The position numbers were made by a program, and so were the translations under genes. Source: JBDTLH01 sp039934875 (GTDB lineage: Bacteria > Acidobacteriota > Terriglobia > Terriglobales > Acidobacteriaceae). Taken from it: DNA of 5,902 nt. Of this stretch, positions 1 to 5,126 are shown one piece after another. Under the pieces are notes generated by a model that saw only the letters and a program-made list of their open reading frames with translations, was not told the DNA's origin and ran no database searches. The stretch's first letter is position 1. The number at the start of each line of letters is the position of its first letter. The stretch covers positions 1 through 5,902 of the forward strand of contig JBDTLH010000258.1 of assembly GCA_039934875.1 (NCBI GenBank), in the 5' to 3' direction.

Positions 1-1
1 G

Positions 2-187
2 ACGATGAAGAAGATATTTACGCCATTTTTCACTACCAAGAAAGAAGTGGGCACGGGGCTGGGGCTGTGGGTGATCAAGGGGATCGTGGAGAAGCATGAC
101 GGAGCGATCAAGGTGAAGAGCCGTTGCGGGGCAGGCTCGGGCACGGTGTTCCGGGTGGCGCTGCCGACGCGATTGACGGGGAAATGA
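2..187 (+). CDS. Sensor histidine kinase, C-terminal fragment (HATPase domain end)
   Basis: This is the last 61 residues of a gene that begins before the window; the frame is open from base 2 to the TGA at 185-187. It carries the tail of a HATPase_c ATP-binding domain. The F-box is IFTPFFTTK, followed at once by the G2 box GTGLGLWVIKGIVEKHDG and a terminal strand (GTVFRVALP). These match the ATP-lid and final strands of PAS-type sensor kinases, which autophosphorylate a histidine and pass the phosphate to a response regulator. The His box, N box and any sensor domain lie upstream, so the stimulus and membrane topology cannot be read. A response regulator starts 173 bp downstream on the same strand, so the two may be partners, though a repeat-bearing gap separates them. 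The ATG at base 5 is internal to the domain and is not the real start. Confidence 0.93.
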   Translation, partial: TMKKIFTPFFTTKKEVGTGLGLWVIKGIVEKHDGAIKVKSRCGAGSGTVFRVALPTRLTGK

Positions 188-195
188 CGAAGAGC

Positions 196-314
196 AAGGT
201 ATCACGAAGGACAGAGAGCGATGCGTCGAGGATTTTTGGAGGGTGATGAACGATGATGGTGATTAGAGCATAAAAGGAATGGCCGCCGAGTTGCGCCGAG
301 TAACGCCGATAACA
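196..314 (+). repeat. Composite interspersed repeat, copy A
   Basis: This copy begins 9 bp after the kinase stop and fills most of the gap before the regulator. It has three modules. Bases 196-220 (AAGGTATCACGAAGGACAGA and on) resemble 2000-2024. Bases 231-259 (TTTTTGGAGGGTGATGAACG core) match 1007-1035 and 2066-2095. Bases 278-314 (AATGGCCGCCGAGTTGCGCC core) match 910-947 and 2116-2152. It has no convincing coding potential. The reverse strand reads a peptide like ALLGATRRPF...HHRSSPSK, which recurs at the other copies because the DNA is repeated, not because it is a gene. Bases 315-360 hold nothing else I recognise except the purine-rich leader of the next gene. Confidence 0.8.
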
Positions 315-360
315 GCGGAACGAAGAATGAAATCGATGAGAGAAGAGAGGCGGTGCAGCG

Positions 361-828
361 ATGATGGAGTGGAATTGCGGGATTAACAGGCTTTCGGACG
401 ATGTACTGTTCCATGCTTCCCTCTCGCCGGAATCCGGAACAGGATGGGAGACTCAGCGGGCTACGCCGACGCGCCAGAAGGTGCTGGTGGTGGATGATGA
501 GATTTTGATTGCGGACAGTCTGGCGGCGATCCTGAACCAGAGCGGATTTGAGGCGCGCGCGATTTACAGCGGCGCGGATGCAGTGCGGATGGCGCAGGAG
601 TATTGCGCGGATATTTTGCTGTGCGATGTGTTGATGCCACGGATTAATGGAGTAGAGGCGGCGATTGCGGTGCAGGAGGCGTGTCCGGAGATGAGGATTG
701 TGTTGTTTTCAGGGCAGGCGGCGACGGGGGACATTTTACGGCAGGCGCATGAGCGGGGATACGATTTTGAATTGCTGCCCAAGCCGCTGCATCCGAGAGA
801 GTTGCTGCGGACGCTGCGGGGGGAATGA
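361..828 (+). CDS. Single-domain response regulator (REC only)
   Basis: This 155-residue protein has one receiver domain (about 39-153) and no output domain. Visible landmarks are KVLVVDDE with the acidic pair D45/D46, the phospho-acceptor D89 in LLCDVLMP, the switch residue S117 in VLFSGQ, and the conserved lysine K141 in LLPKPLHP. All residues needed for phosphorylation are present. The SGQAAT...DFELLPKPLHPRELL pattern is one I associate with a stand-alone regulator family common in Acidobacteriota; this is recollection, not a search. With no DNA-binding or AAA+ domain, it should act by protein contact or as a phosphorelay intermediate. The start at 361 is followed by a second ATG at 364, and the upstream GAGAGAAGAGAGG stretch can serve as ribosome-binding site. 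The first 38 residues are not part of the domain, so a later start such as GTG 481 cannot be excluded. The upstream kinase fragment is the obvious candidate partner. Confidence 0.9.
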   Translation: MMEWNCGINRLSDDVLFHASLSPESGTGWETQRATPTRQKVLVVDDEILIADSLAAILNQSGFEARAIYSGADAVRMAQEYCADILLCDVLMPRINGVEAAIAVQEACPEMRIVLFSGQAATGDILRQAHERGYDFELLPKPLHPRELLRTLRGE

Positions 829-833
829 GGGTA

Positions 834-854
834 GTTTCGAGTTTCCAGTTTCGG
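834..854 (+). repeat. Heptanucleotide repeat GTTTCNN, three units
   Basis: Three consecutive 7-bp units, GTTTCGA, GTTTCCA and GTTTCGG, begin 5 bp after the stop codon of the response regulator. A related two-unit stretch occurs at 3356-3369, at the end of the hydrolase gene. Confidence 0.75.
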
Positions 855-871
855 GTGCAAAAGCGGAACGG

Positions 872-947
872 CGGCGAACGATGGTGGCCGATGATTAAGA
901 GCAAGAACGAATGGCCGCCGATTTGCGCCGAAGACGCCGATAACAAC
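872..947 (+). repeat. Composite interspersed repeat, copy B1 (degenerate)
   Basis: A decayed copy of the GATGAACGATGATGG module (872-897, GCGAACGATGGTGGCCGATG) is followed by a well-preserved CCGCCG module at 910-947 (AATGGCCGCCGATTTGCGCC core, ending GACGCCGATAACAAC). The latter closely matches 278-314 and 2116-2152. No gene is evident here. Confidence 0.75.
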
Positions 948-967
948 ACAACTACAAAAGAAGCAGC

Positions 968-1035
968 GGGCGAAGAGCAAGAACTCGCTGCGGTATTCGT
1001 CCGCTGAGCATTTTTGAACGGTGATGAACGATGAT
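968..1035 (+). repeat. Composite interspersed repeat, copy B2
   Basis: This copy starts GGGCGAAGAGCAAGAACTCG and ends TTTTTGAACGGTGATGAACG plus ATGATC. It aligns along its length, in the same orientation, with 2020-2092, where the start is GGGCGAAGAGCGAGAGCTCT and the same GGTGATGAACGATGAT end occurs. The two copies are direct repeats about 1.05 kb apart and bracket the PEP-CTERM gene with its regulatory region and terminator. Confidence 0.78.
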
Positions 1036-1078
1036 CAAAATCAGGACGAGTCTTACGCGTGCCAAGCTAAATGGGGAT

Positions 1079-1095
1079 ACAGGCTGAGAGCCTGT
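1079..1095. promoter_or_regulatory. Perfect 7-bp inverted repeat, possible activator site
   Basis: ACAGGCT-GAG-AGCCTGT is a perfect dyad with a 3-bp centre. It lies about 125-140 bp upstream of the sigma-54 promoter match at 1218-1234, a usual distance for an enhancer-binding-protein site. It lies upstream of the inferred transcription start, so it more likely acts as DNA than as RNA. The binding protein is unknown. Confidence 0.4.
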
Positions 1096-1114
1096 CGCAC
1101 ACGGATCAGGGCAG

Positions 1115-1129
1115 ACAAGTGGAACTTGT
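1115..1129. promoter_or_regulatory. Perfect 6-bp inverted repeat
   Basis: ACAAGT-GGA-ACTTGT is a short perfect dyad, the second of three between the repeat copy B2 and the sigma-54 promoter match. It may be a regulator half-site pair. The evidence is symmetry and position only. Confidence 0.3.
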
Positions 1130-1140
1130 TTATCCTTTTC

Positions 1141-1159
1141 AATTGCAATAACTGCAATT
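1141..1159. promoter_or_regulatory. Perfect 7-bp inverted repeat AATTGCA-N5-TGCAATT
   Basis: AATTGCAATAACTGCAATT is a 19-bp dyad in an AT-rich stretch that stands out from the GC-rich surroundings. It ends about 60 bp upstream of the -24 element of the sigma-54 promoter match. The length and spacing suit a dimeric helix-turn-helix regulator. No family can be named from the sequence. Confidence 0.42.
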
Positions 1160-1217
1160 TCCTGCACACGGAACTGTGGAAATTAACCGTAAGCTGCTGA
1201 AAATGAGGCAGTTGCGA

Positions 1218-1234
1218 TTGGCATTAAAATTGCA
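1218..1234 (+). promoter_or_regulatory. Sigma-54 (RpoN) promoter, -24/-12
   Basis: TTGGCATTAAAATTGCA matches the sigma-54 consensus YTGGCACGrNNNTTGCW at 12 of 14 defined positions. The invariant GG (1220-1221) and GC (1232-1233) are at the required 12-bp offset. The two mismatches are at the end of the -24 block (TT for CG). The predicted start is near 1245, giving a leader of about 26 nt before the PEP-CTERM start codon. RpoN control of PEP-CTERM genes has been reported in the floc-former Zoogloea, through the PrsK/PrsR system, so the call is biologically plausible. Confidence 0.72.
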
Positions 1235-1246
1235 TTACAGATCAGT

Positions 1247-1265
1247 GGCACGATTGTGCCGGAGG
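1247..1265 (+). promoter_or_regulatory. Leader hairpin abutting the Shine-Dalgarno of the PEP-CTERM gene
   Basis: GGCAC-GATT-GTGCC (1247-1260) forms a 5-bp stem with a 4-nt loop. It is followed without a gap by the ribosome-binding site GGAGG (1261-1265), 5 nt before ATG 1271. If transcription starts near 1245, this hairpin is almost at the 5' end of the mRNA. There it could protect the transcript or affect ribosome access. The Shine-Dalgarno itself supports the start at 1271. Confidence 0.55.
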
Positions 1266-1270
1266 ATTGA

Positions 1271-1903
1271 ATGAAAACACCCCTGATCTCCAAGCTGATG
1301 CTTGCGACCGCCCTGCTGCTCTTGCCCGCATTTGCATTTGCCAGCACCCAAACAATAAATTTTGACGATATCCCGGATAATGGAGGCGGTACGCAGGTGC
1401 CCAACGGATATCACGGATTCAACTGGAACAATTTTTTCGCTTTGAATACTCCGCTATTCACCGTCAATGCCGGCCCCAGCGGATATGCCAATGGAACCGT
1501 CAGTTCGCCCAACATCGCCTACAATGGTTTTGGCGCTCCGGCGGATTTTTCAGGCACAAATTTCAGCCTGGTCAGCGGCTATTTCACCGGCGCGTGGAAC
1601 GATGGCCTGAACATTGAAGTCCAGGGCTTCGACGCAGCCCATAACATGATTGATGACGTCAACTTCCTGGTGAATACCAGTGGTCCCACGCTGGAGACGT
1701 TCAACTGGAGCGGACTGTACGACGTGAACTTCATCTCCAGCGGCGGCGTCAATCACGGATACGCCGGGAGCGGCACACAATTTGCGCTGGATGATCTGAC
1801 GGTGGGCACGGGAGCGCCGGGAGTTCCGGAGCCGGGTTCGCTTGTGTTGCTGGGCACGGGATTTATTGGATTGCTGGGCGCGGCGCGCAGACGCTTGATG
1901 TAG
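1271..1903 (+). CDS. PEP-CTERM sorting-domain secreted protein
   Basis: This 210-residue exported protein has a Sec signal peptide at 1-24 (hydrophobic LMLATALLLLPAFAFA, cleavage likely after AFA). The mature part (25-182) is rich in Asn, Gly, Ser and aromatics, with NFDDIP near the start and FALDDLTVG at the end, as in small beta-sandwich secreted proteins. At 185-208 it has a PEP-CTERM tripartite signal: VPEPGS, a hydrophobic span (LVLLGTGFIGLLG) and a basic tail (ARRR). In this system an exosortase recognises the C-terminal signal, and the proteins are linked to exopolysaccharide and biofilm matrix; no exosortase is in the window. The mature domain suggests a carbohydrate-binding or structural role, which is inference. 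The gene has its own GGAGG, a sigma-54 promoter match and a terminator. Codon use favours C-ending codons and is less G-skewed than its neighbours. Confidence 0.92.
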   Translation: MKTPLISKLMLATALLLLPAFAFASTQTINFDDIPDNGGGTQVPNGYHGFNWNNFFALNTPLFTVNAGPSGYANGTVSSPNIAYNGFGAPADFSGTNFSLVSGYFTGAWNDGLNIEVQGFDAAHNMIDDVNFLVNTSGPTLETFNWSGLYDVNFISSGGVNHGYAGSGTQFALDDLTVGTGAPGVPEPGSLVLLGTGFIGLLGAARRRLM

Positions 1904-1919
1904 ATTGTTTTTTTTGCGG

Positions 1920-1951
1920 AAGAGGACGCCTTGCGGCGTTCTCTTTTTTTT
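1920..1951 (+). terminator. Rho-independent terminator after the PEP-CTERM gene
   Basis: An 11-bp stem (1920-1930 with 1935-1945, one G-T wobble) closed by a TTGC loop runs into eight consecutive T residues (1944-1951). It lies 16 bp after the stop codon. Another T8 run (1908-1915) precedes the stem. This is the only clear intrinsic terminator in the window, and it makes the PEP-CTERM gene a single-gene transcription unit. Confidence 0.9.
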
Positions 1952-1983
1952 ACGCGTAGAGATGTGGAGGCGAGGAAGAGCGG

Positions 1984-2177
1984 AGACACAGAGGACATAA
2001 AGGTTACGCGAAGGGCAGAGGGCGAAGAGCGAGAGCTCTTTGCTGTGTTCGCCTGCTGGGCCGTGGATTTTTTGGACGGTGATGAACGATGATGGACGGT
2101 GATAAAGACCAGACCGAATAGCCGCCGATTCACGCCGAAGACGCCGATAAGAGCGCAACCCACAGAGGACGTGGAGG
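1984..2177 (+). repeat. Composite interspersed repeat, copy C (most complete)
   Basis: This copy holds all modules in order. They are AGACACAGAGGACATAAAGG (1984-2003), the AAGGTTACGCG module (2000-2024), the GGGCGAAGAGCGAGAGCTCT module (2020-2065), and GATTTTTTGGACGGTGATGA with continuation (2066-2095). After these come a partial GGACGGTGAT echo (2094-2103), the CCGCCGATTCACGCCGAAGA module (2116-2152), and a closing CACAGAGGACGTGGAGG (2161-2177). The last is a variant of CACAGAGGACACAGAGG, and it also provides the ribosome-binding site of the hydrolase gene. I see no separate gene between 1952 and 2181. Confidence 0.8.
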
Positions 2178-2181
2178 GCCC

Positions 2182-3399
2182 ATGAAGCGGAATCCCTTGA
2201 CCGGTAGTCGGCGCGTGGCGCTGGGCGGCATGATTGTGCTGTTGCTGTTCGGGACGTGGTGGGCGCGTCCTTATGTTAAGGCGGTTCGGCTGTTGCATGG
2301 GTTGGAGGCGGGGACGGCGGCGGCGCGGGAGGTGGCAAGCCGCGATATAGTTTTGCGAAGTGGGGCGCCCGGCGCACAGGATTCCGGAGAGATTCGGGCG
2401 AGGGTTTACTTCCCTGCCCCTATCCCACCCTTCGTGCCGAAGAGCGGGGCGAAGGATGTGGCACCGAAACGCGCGCCGGTGCTGGTGCTGGTGCATGGGG
2501 TGCACTATCTGGGGATGGACGAGCCGCGGCTGGAGGCGTTTGCGCGGGGCCTGGCGCGGGAGGGGCTGCTGGTGATTACGCCGGATGTTCCGGGGATGAG
2601 GGATTACCGGGTGTCTCCAGAAGAGATCGCGGTGATTGGGGATGCGGCACTGGCGGCGCAGCGCATGACCGGCGCGCGGCAGGTGGGATTGATGGGGCTG
2701 AGCTTCAGCGGAGGACTGGCGTTGATGGCGGCAGCGGAGCCGCGCTATCGCGATGCGGTGGGATATGTGATTGCGGTGGGGGCGCACGCGTCGTTGCGGC
2801 GGGTGGTGCGTTCGTATGGAACGGATGAGGCGGTGGCGGTGGATGGAAGTGTGCATCCGTGGAAGGCGCATGAGTATGGGGAGTTGGTGGTGGTTTATGA
2901 GCATCCGGAGGATTTTTTTAACGCGAATGAGGTATCGCCAGAGGCGGTGCGGGCGGTGCTGAAGCCATTTCTGGAGGGTGACGTGAAGGCGGCAACGGCA
3001 GCGTTGCCGCAGGTTGCGGAGCCGGCGCGGAGCGCGCTGAAGCGATGGATCGGCCATGATCGCGCGGGACTGGGAGCGGAGATTGTGGCGGAGGCGGCGC
3101 GGCGCGGGGAGGCGATGGCGGCGGTATCTCCGGAGGGGCATTTGGCAGGATTGAGGGCGCGGGTGCTGTTGCTGCATGGGGCGGGAGATGACGTGATTCC
3201 CGCGACCGAGGAGGAGTTTCTGGCGCGCGCTGTGCCGCGGGGACTGCTGGATGAGGCGTTGGTGAGTCCGGCGCTGTCGCATGTGGATGTGAAGCCGCCG
3301 GGGTGGTGGGACGAGGTGAAGCTGGTGTGGTGGATGGGGGAGATGTTTCGGGTCAGTTTCGAGTTTCAGGGCGGCTGGCCGGGAATGTTCGCAGGGTGA
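2182..3399 (+). CDS. Membrane-anchored alpha/beta hydrolase
   Basis: This 405-residue protein has a basic N-terminus and one membrane segment at about 12-28 (VALGGMIVLLLFGTWWA), without a clear cleavage site, so the catalytic domain is probably anchored outside the cytoplasmic membrane. The alpha/beta hydrolase fold is shown by VLVLVHGVHYLG (100-111, oxyanion HG), ITPDVPG (132-138), the nucleophile elbow GLSFSGG (172-178), HGAGDDVIP (332-340, acid D336) and SHVDV (366-370, H367). The elbow has two serines; S174 fits G-x-S-x-small and S176 fits small-x-S-x-G, and I prefer S174. The triad is complete, so activity is likely, but the substrate (ester or other acyl bond) cannot be told. The start follows GGAGG by 4 nt. 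The last residues (VSFEFQ) are written in GTTTCGA-type repeat DNA. An upstream terminator separates the gene from the PEP-CTERM unit. Confidence 0.86.
   Translation: MKRNPLTGSRRVALGGMIVLLLFGTWWARPYVKAVRLLHGLEAGTAAAREVASRDIVLRSGAPGAQDSGEIRARVYFPAPIPPFVPKSGAKDVAPKRAPVLVLVHGVHYLGMDEPRLEAFARGLAREGLLVITPDVPGMRDYRVSPEEIAVIGDAALAAQRMTGARQVGLMGLSFSGGLALMAAAEPRYRDAVGYVIAVGAHASLRRVVRSYGTDEAVAVDGSVHPWKAHEYGELVVVYEHPEDFFNANEVSPEAVRAVLKPFLEGDVKAATAALPQVAEPARSALKRWIGHDRAGLGAEIVAEAARRGEAMAAVSPEGHLAGLRARVLLLHGAGDDVIPATEEEFLARAVPRGLLDEALVSPALSHVDVKPPGWWDEVKLVWWMGEMFRVSFEFQGGWPGMFAG
3356..3369 (+). repeat. GTTTCNN heptanucleotide units inside the hydrolase 3' end
   Basis: Two 7-bp units (GTTTCGA and GTTTCAG), preceded by an isolated GTTTCGG at 3345-3351, repeat the array seen at 834-854. 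They lie in the coding sequence for the C-terminal tail of the hydrolase, 30 bp before its stop codon. Confidence 0.6.
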
Positions 3400-3517
3400 C
3401 CAAAGGCATTCACCACAGAGGACGCGGAGAAGGCAAGGCTGTGGAGTGGATGGGTTGGCGGCTGCGGTGAGGTGCTGGATTTTGTGTAGAGCGGTTCTCG
3501 TGAAAGAAGTTGCATAG

Positions 3518-3556
3518 ATCCTGAGAGCGCAGCAAAGAACGCTGCGCTCTCAGGAT
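3518..3556. repeat. 16-bp perfect palindrome of the ATCCTGAG family
   Basis: ATCCTGAGAGCGCAGC (3518-3533) and its exact reverse complement (3541-3556) flank a 7-nt loop, AAAGAAC. RNA from either strand would fold into a very stable hairpin. No T-run follows on the + strand, so this is not a standard intrinsic terminator, though it could still slow polymerase or block 3' exonucleases after the hydrolase gene. The bottom-strand peptide reads CHPESAAF, resembling the CHPERSE-type peptides often mis-annotated from the TCATCCTGAGCGAAGCGAAGG-like repeat of environmental bacteria. Confidence 0.8.
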
Positions 3557-3665
3557 GACAACTCTGGAGGGGCGCTACCCCCAAGAGGTCGCGCCGCGCG
3601 CGATTGCCCGCGAGGGCGCGAGCGCTCCGGCTGATTCGCTGTCCGCAATCCATTGGAAGATTGCC

Positions 3666-3693
3666 CTGATTCCTGATTTCTGACTTCTCGCTT
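3666..3693 (+). repeat. Heptanucleotide array CTGATTN, about four units
   Basis: Consecutive 7-bp units CTGATTC, CTGATTT, CTGACTT and a decayed CTCGCTT. The array lies inside the MITE-like segment, adjoining its right-hand ACCACAGAGGAC end. Confidence 0.65.
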
Positions 3694-3749
3694 TTCTCTG
3701 TGTCCTCTGTGGTGAATGCTCTTTCTACTTTCGCGATAGACTCGAAAAT

Positions 3750-5126
3750 GTGTTTGCGCGCATACAGAGGATTCATTTTGTGGGGATCGGCGGCCTTGGC
3801 ATGAGCGGGATTGCCGAGGTGCTGCTGAATATGGGGTATCGCGTATCGGGGTCGGACCTGCGGCGATCGGCGGTGACGGAGCGGTTGGCGGGGCTGGGGG
3901 CGATCCTCTTCGAGGGGCATCGGGCGGAGAACGTAGTGGGCGCAGAGGTAGTGGTGACCAGTTCGGCGATAGCGCGGACGAATCCTGAGATAGTGGCGGC
4001 AAGGCAGGCGAAGGTGGCGGTGATCCGGCGCGCGGAGATGCTGGCGGAGCTGATGCGGTTGAAGTACGGCATCGCGATTGCGGGCATGCACGGCAAGACG
4101 ACGACCACTTCGATGGTGGCGGCCGTGCTGTCCGCGGGGGGGCTGGATCCCACGGTGCTGGTGGGGGGGCGCGTGGAGGCGATGGGATCGAATGCGCGGC
4201 TGGGCAAGTCGCAGTATCTGGTCGCGGAGGCGGATGAGAGCGACCGCACGTTCTTGAAGTTGAGTCCGATACTTTCGGTGATCACGAATATCGATCGCGA
4301 GCACATGGATTGCTATCGCGATATGGAGGATGTGGAGAATGCGTTTGTGGAGTTCTGCGAGCGGGTCCCGTTTTATGGTTTGAATTTGCTGTGCGCGGAT
4401 GATGAGCGGTTGCGGAGAGTGATGCGGCGCATCTCGCGGCGGGTGGCGACGTATGGGATGGCGCCGGATGCCGACTTTCGCTTGTCGATGGTGGAGCGGG
4501 ACGGGGCGGCGTTGCAGAGATTTTCGGTGGCACACAAAGGGGCGTCGCTGGGGACATTTGAATTGATGGTTCCGGGGCGGCACAATGCGTTGAATGCGAC
4601 GGCGGCGGTCGCGGTGGGAATCGAATTCGATATTCCGGCTGCGGCGGTGCGCAAGGCGCTGCGGGAGTTTCGCGGAGTGGACCGGCGCTTCCAGATCAAG
4701 GGAGTAGAGCGCGGAGTGACGGTGGTGGATGATTACGGGCATCATCCGACGGAGATCAAAGCGACGCTGGCGGCGGCGCGGCAATGCGGGTATGGCAGAG
4801 TGCATGTGATTTTTCAGCCGCATCGTTATACGCGGACGCAGGACCTGCAGGAGGAGTTCGCGACGGCGTTTGGCGATGCGGATACGGTCGAGGTGCTGGA
4901 TATCTATGCGGCGTCCGAGGAGTCGATTGCGGAGGTTACGGGAGAGAATCTGGCATTGGCGATCGGATTGCGGCATTCGGGCAGGGTGAGGTATGCGGCG
5001 TCGTTTGAGCAAGCGGTGGAGCAGGTGTGCGCGGCGGCGGGGCGGGGGGATGCGGTGATGACGCTGGGGGCGGGGAATGTGGTGCTGGCGGGGGAGATGG
5101 TGCTGGAGCGGTTGGCTGATGGCTGA
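3750..5126 (+). CDS. murC: UDP-N-acetylmuramate--L-alanine ligase
   Basis: MurC joins L-alanine to UDP-MurNAc with ATP, the first peptide-stem step of peptidoglycan synthesis, in the cytoplasm. At 458 residues it is full length for the family. The N-terminal UDP-binding domain opens with IHFVGIGGLGMSGIAEVL (8-25) and SGSDL (33-37). The central ATPase domain has the P-loop GMHGKTTTT (112-120), EADESD (160-165), NIDREHMDCY (180-189) and GRHNALNA (276-283). The C-terminal domain has DDYGHHPTEI (327-336), FQPHRYTRT (355-363) and LGAGNV (439-444). The start is GTG 3750, which gives the expected short lead before the glycine-rich loop; the overlapping ATG at 3748 is out of frame. No good Shine-Dalgarno is visible, and the sequence just upstream is repeat-derived. 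The final residues LADG and the TGA lie within a heptanucleotide array. ftsQ follows after 331 bp, consistent with a dcw cluster. Confidence 0.98.
   Translation: MFARIQRIHFVGIGGLGMSGIAEVLLNMGYRVSGSDLRRSAVTERLAGLGAILFEGHRAENVVGAEVVVTSSAIARTNPEIVAARQAKVAVIRRAEMLAELMRLKYGIAIAGMHGKTTTTSMVAAVLSAGGLDPTVLVGGRVEAMGSNARLGKSQYLVAEADESDRTFLKLSPILSVITNIDREHMDCYRDMEDVENAFVEFCERVPFYGLNLLCADDERLRRVMRRISRRVATYGMAPDADFRLSMVERDGAALQRFSVAHKGASLGTFELMVPGRHNALNATAAVAVGIEFDIPAAAVRKALREFRGVDRRFQIKGVERGVTVVDDYGHHPTEIKATLAAARQCGYGRVHVIFQPHRYTRTQDLQEEFATAFGDADTVEVLDIYAASEESIAEVTGENLALAIGLRHSGRVRYAASFEQAVEQVCAAAGRGDAVMTLGAGNVVLAGEMVLERLADG

Larger units (their letters stand above)
3406..3719. mobile_element. MITE-like segment with 18-bp perfect terminal inverted repeats
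   Basis: GCATTCACCACAGAGGAC at 3406-3423 is repeated exactly in inverse orientation at 3702-3719. Similarity continues imperfectly inward (GAGAAGG against GAGAAAAG). The 314-bp unit holds no credible gene. It contains a 16-bp perfect hairpin (3518-3556), a small GGGG-N5-CCCC hairpin near 3566-3580 and a heptanucleotide array (3666-3693). I see no target-site duplication; AAAG to the left faces CTTT to the right, which extends the inverted repeat instead. It could be a non-autonomous mobile element, or two independent copies of the ACCACAGAGGAC repeat in opposite orientation. It fills the gap between the hydrolase and murC. Confidence 0.5.

Noticed and set aside
1060..1135. Riboswitch (TPP-like GGCTGAGA, or c-di-GMP type) upstream of the PEP-CTERM gene
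   Set aside because: The GGCTGAGA word is part of the perfect dyad at 1079-1095. The other conserved TPP and GEMM blocks are absent, and the region lies upstream of the inferred sigma-54 transcription start.
1246..1259. Second sigma-54 site TGGCACGATTGTGC
   Set aside because: The -24 half looks good but the GG to GC offset is 11 instead of 12, and it would place transcription start at or after the start codon. It is better explained as the leader hairpin.
1753..3282. Long open frame on the bottom strand opposite the PEP-CTERM end and hydrolase
   Set aside because: It is rich in Arg, His, Pro and Gln with no domain motif, as expected for the shadow of a G-rich coding strand. The + strand there encodes a clear alpha/beta hydrolase.
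3748..3750. ATG as the murC start
   Set aside because: It is out of frame with MurC by two bases. The in-frame start is the GTG that overlaps its last base.
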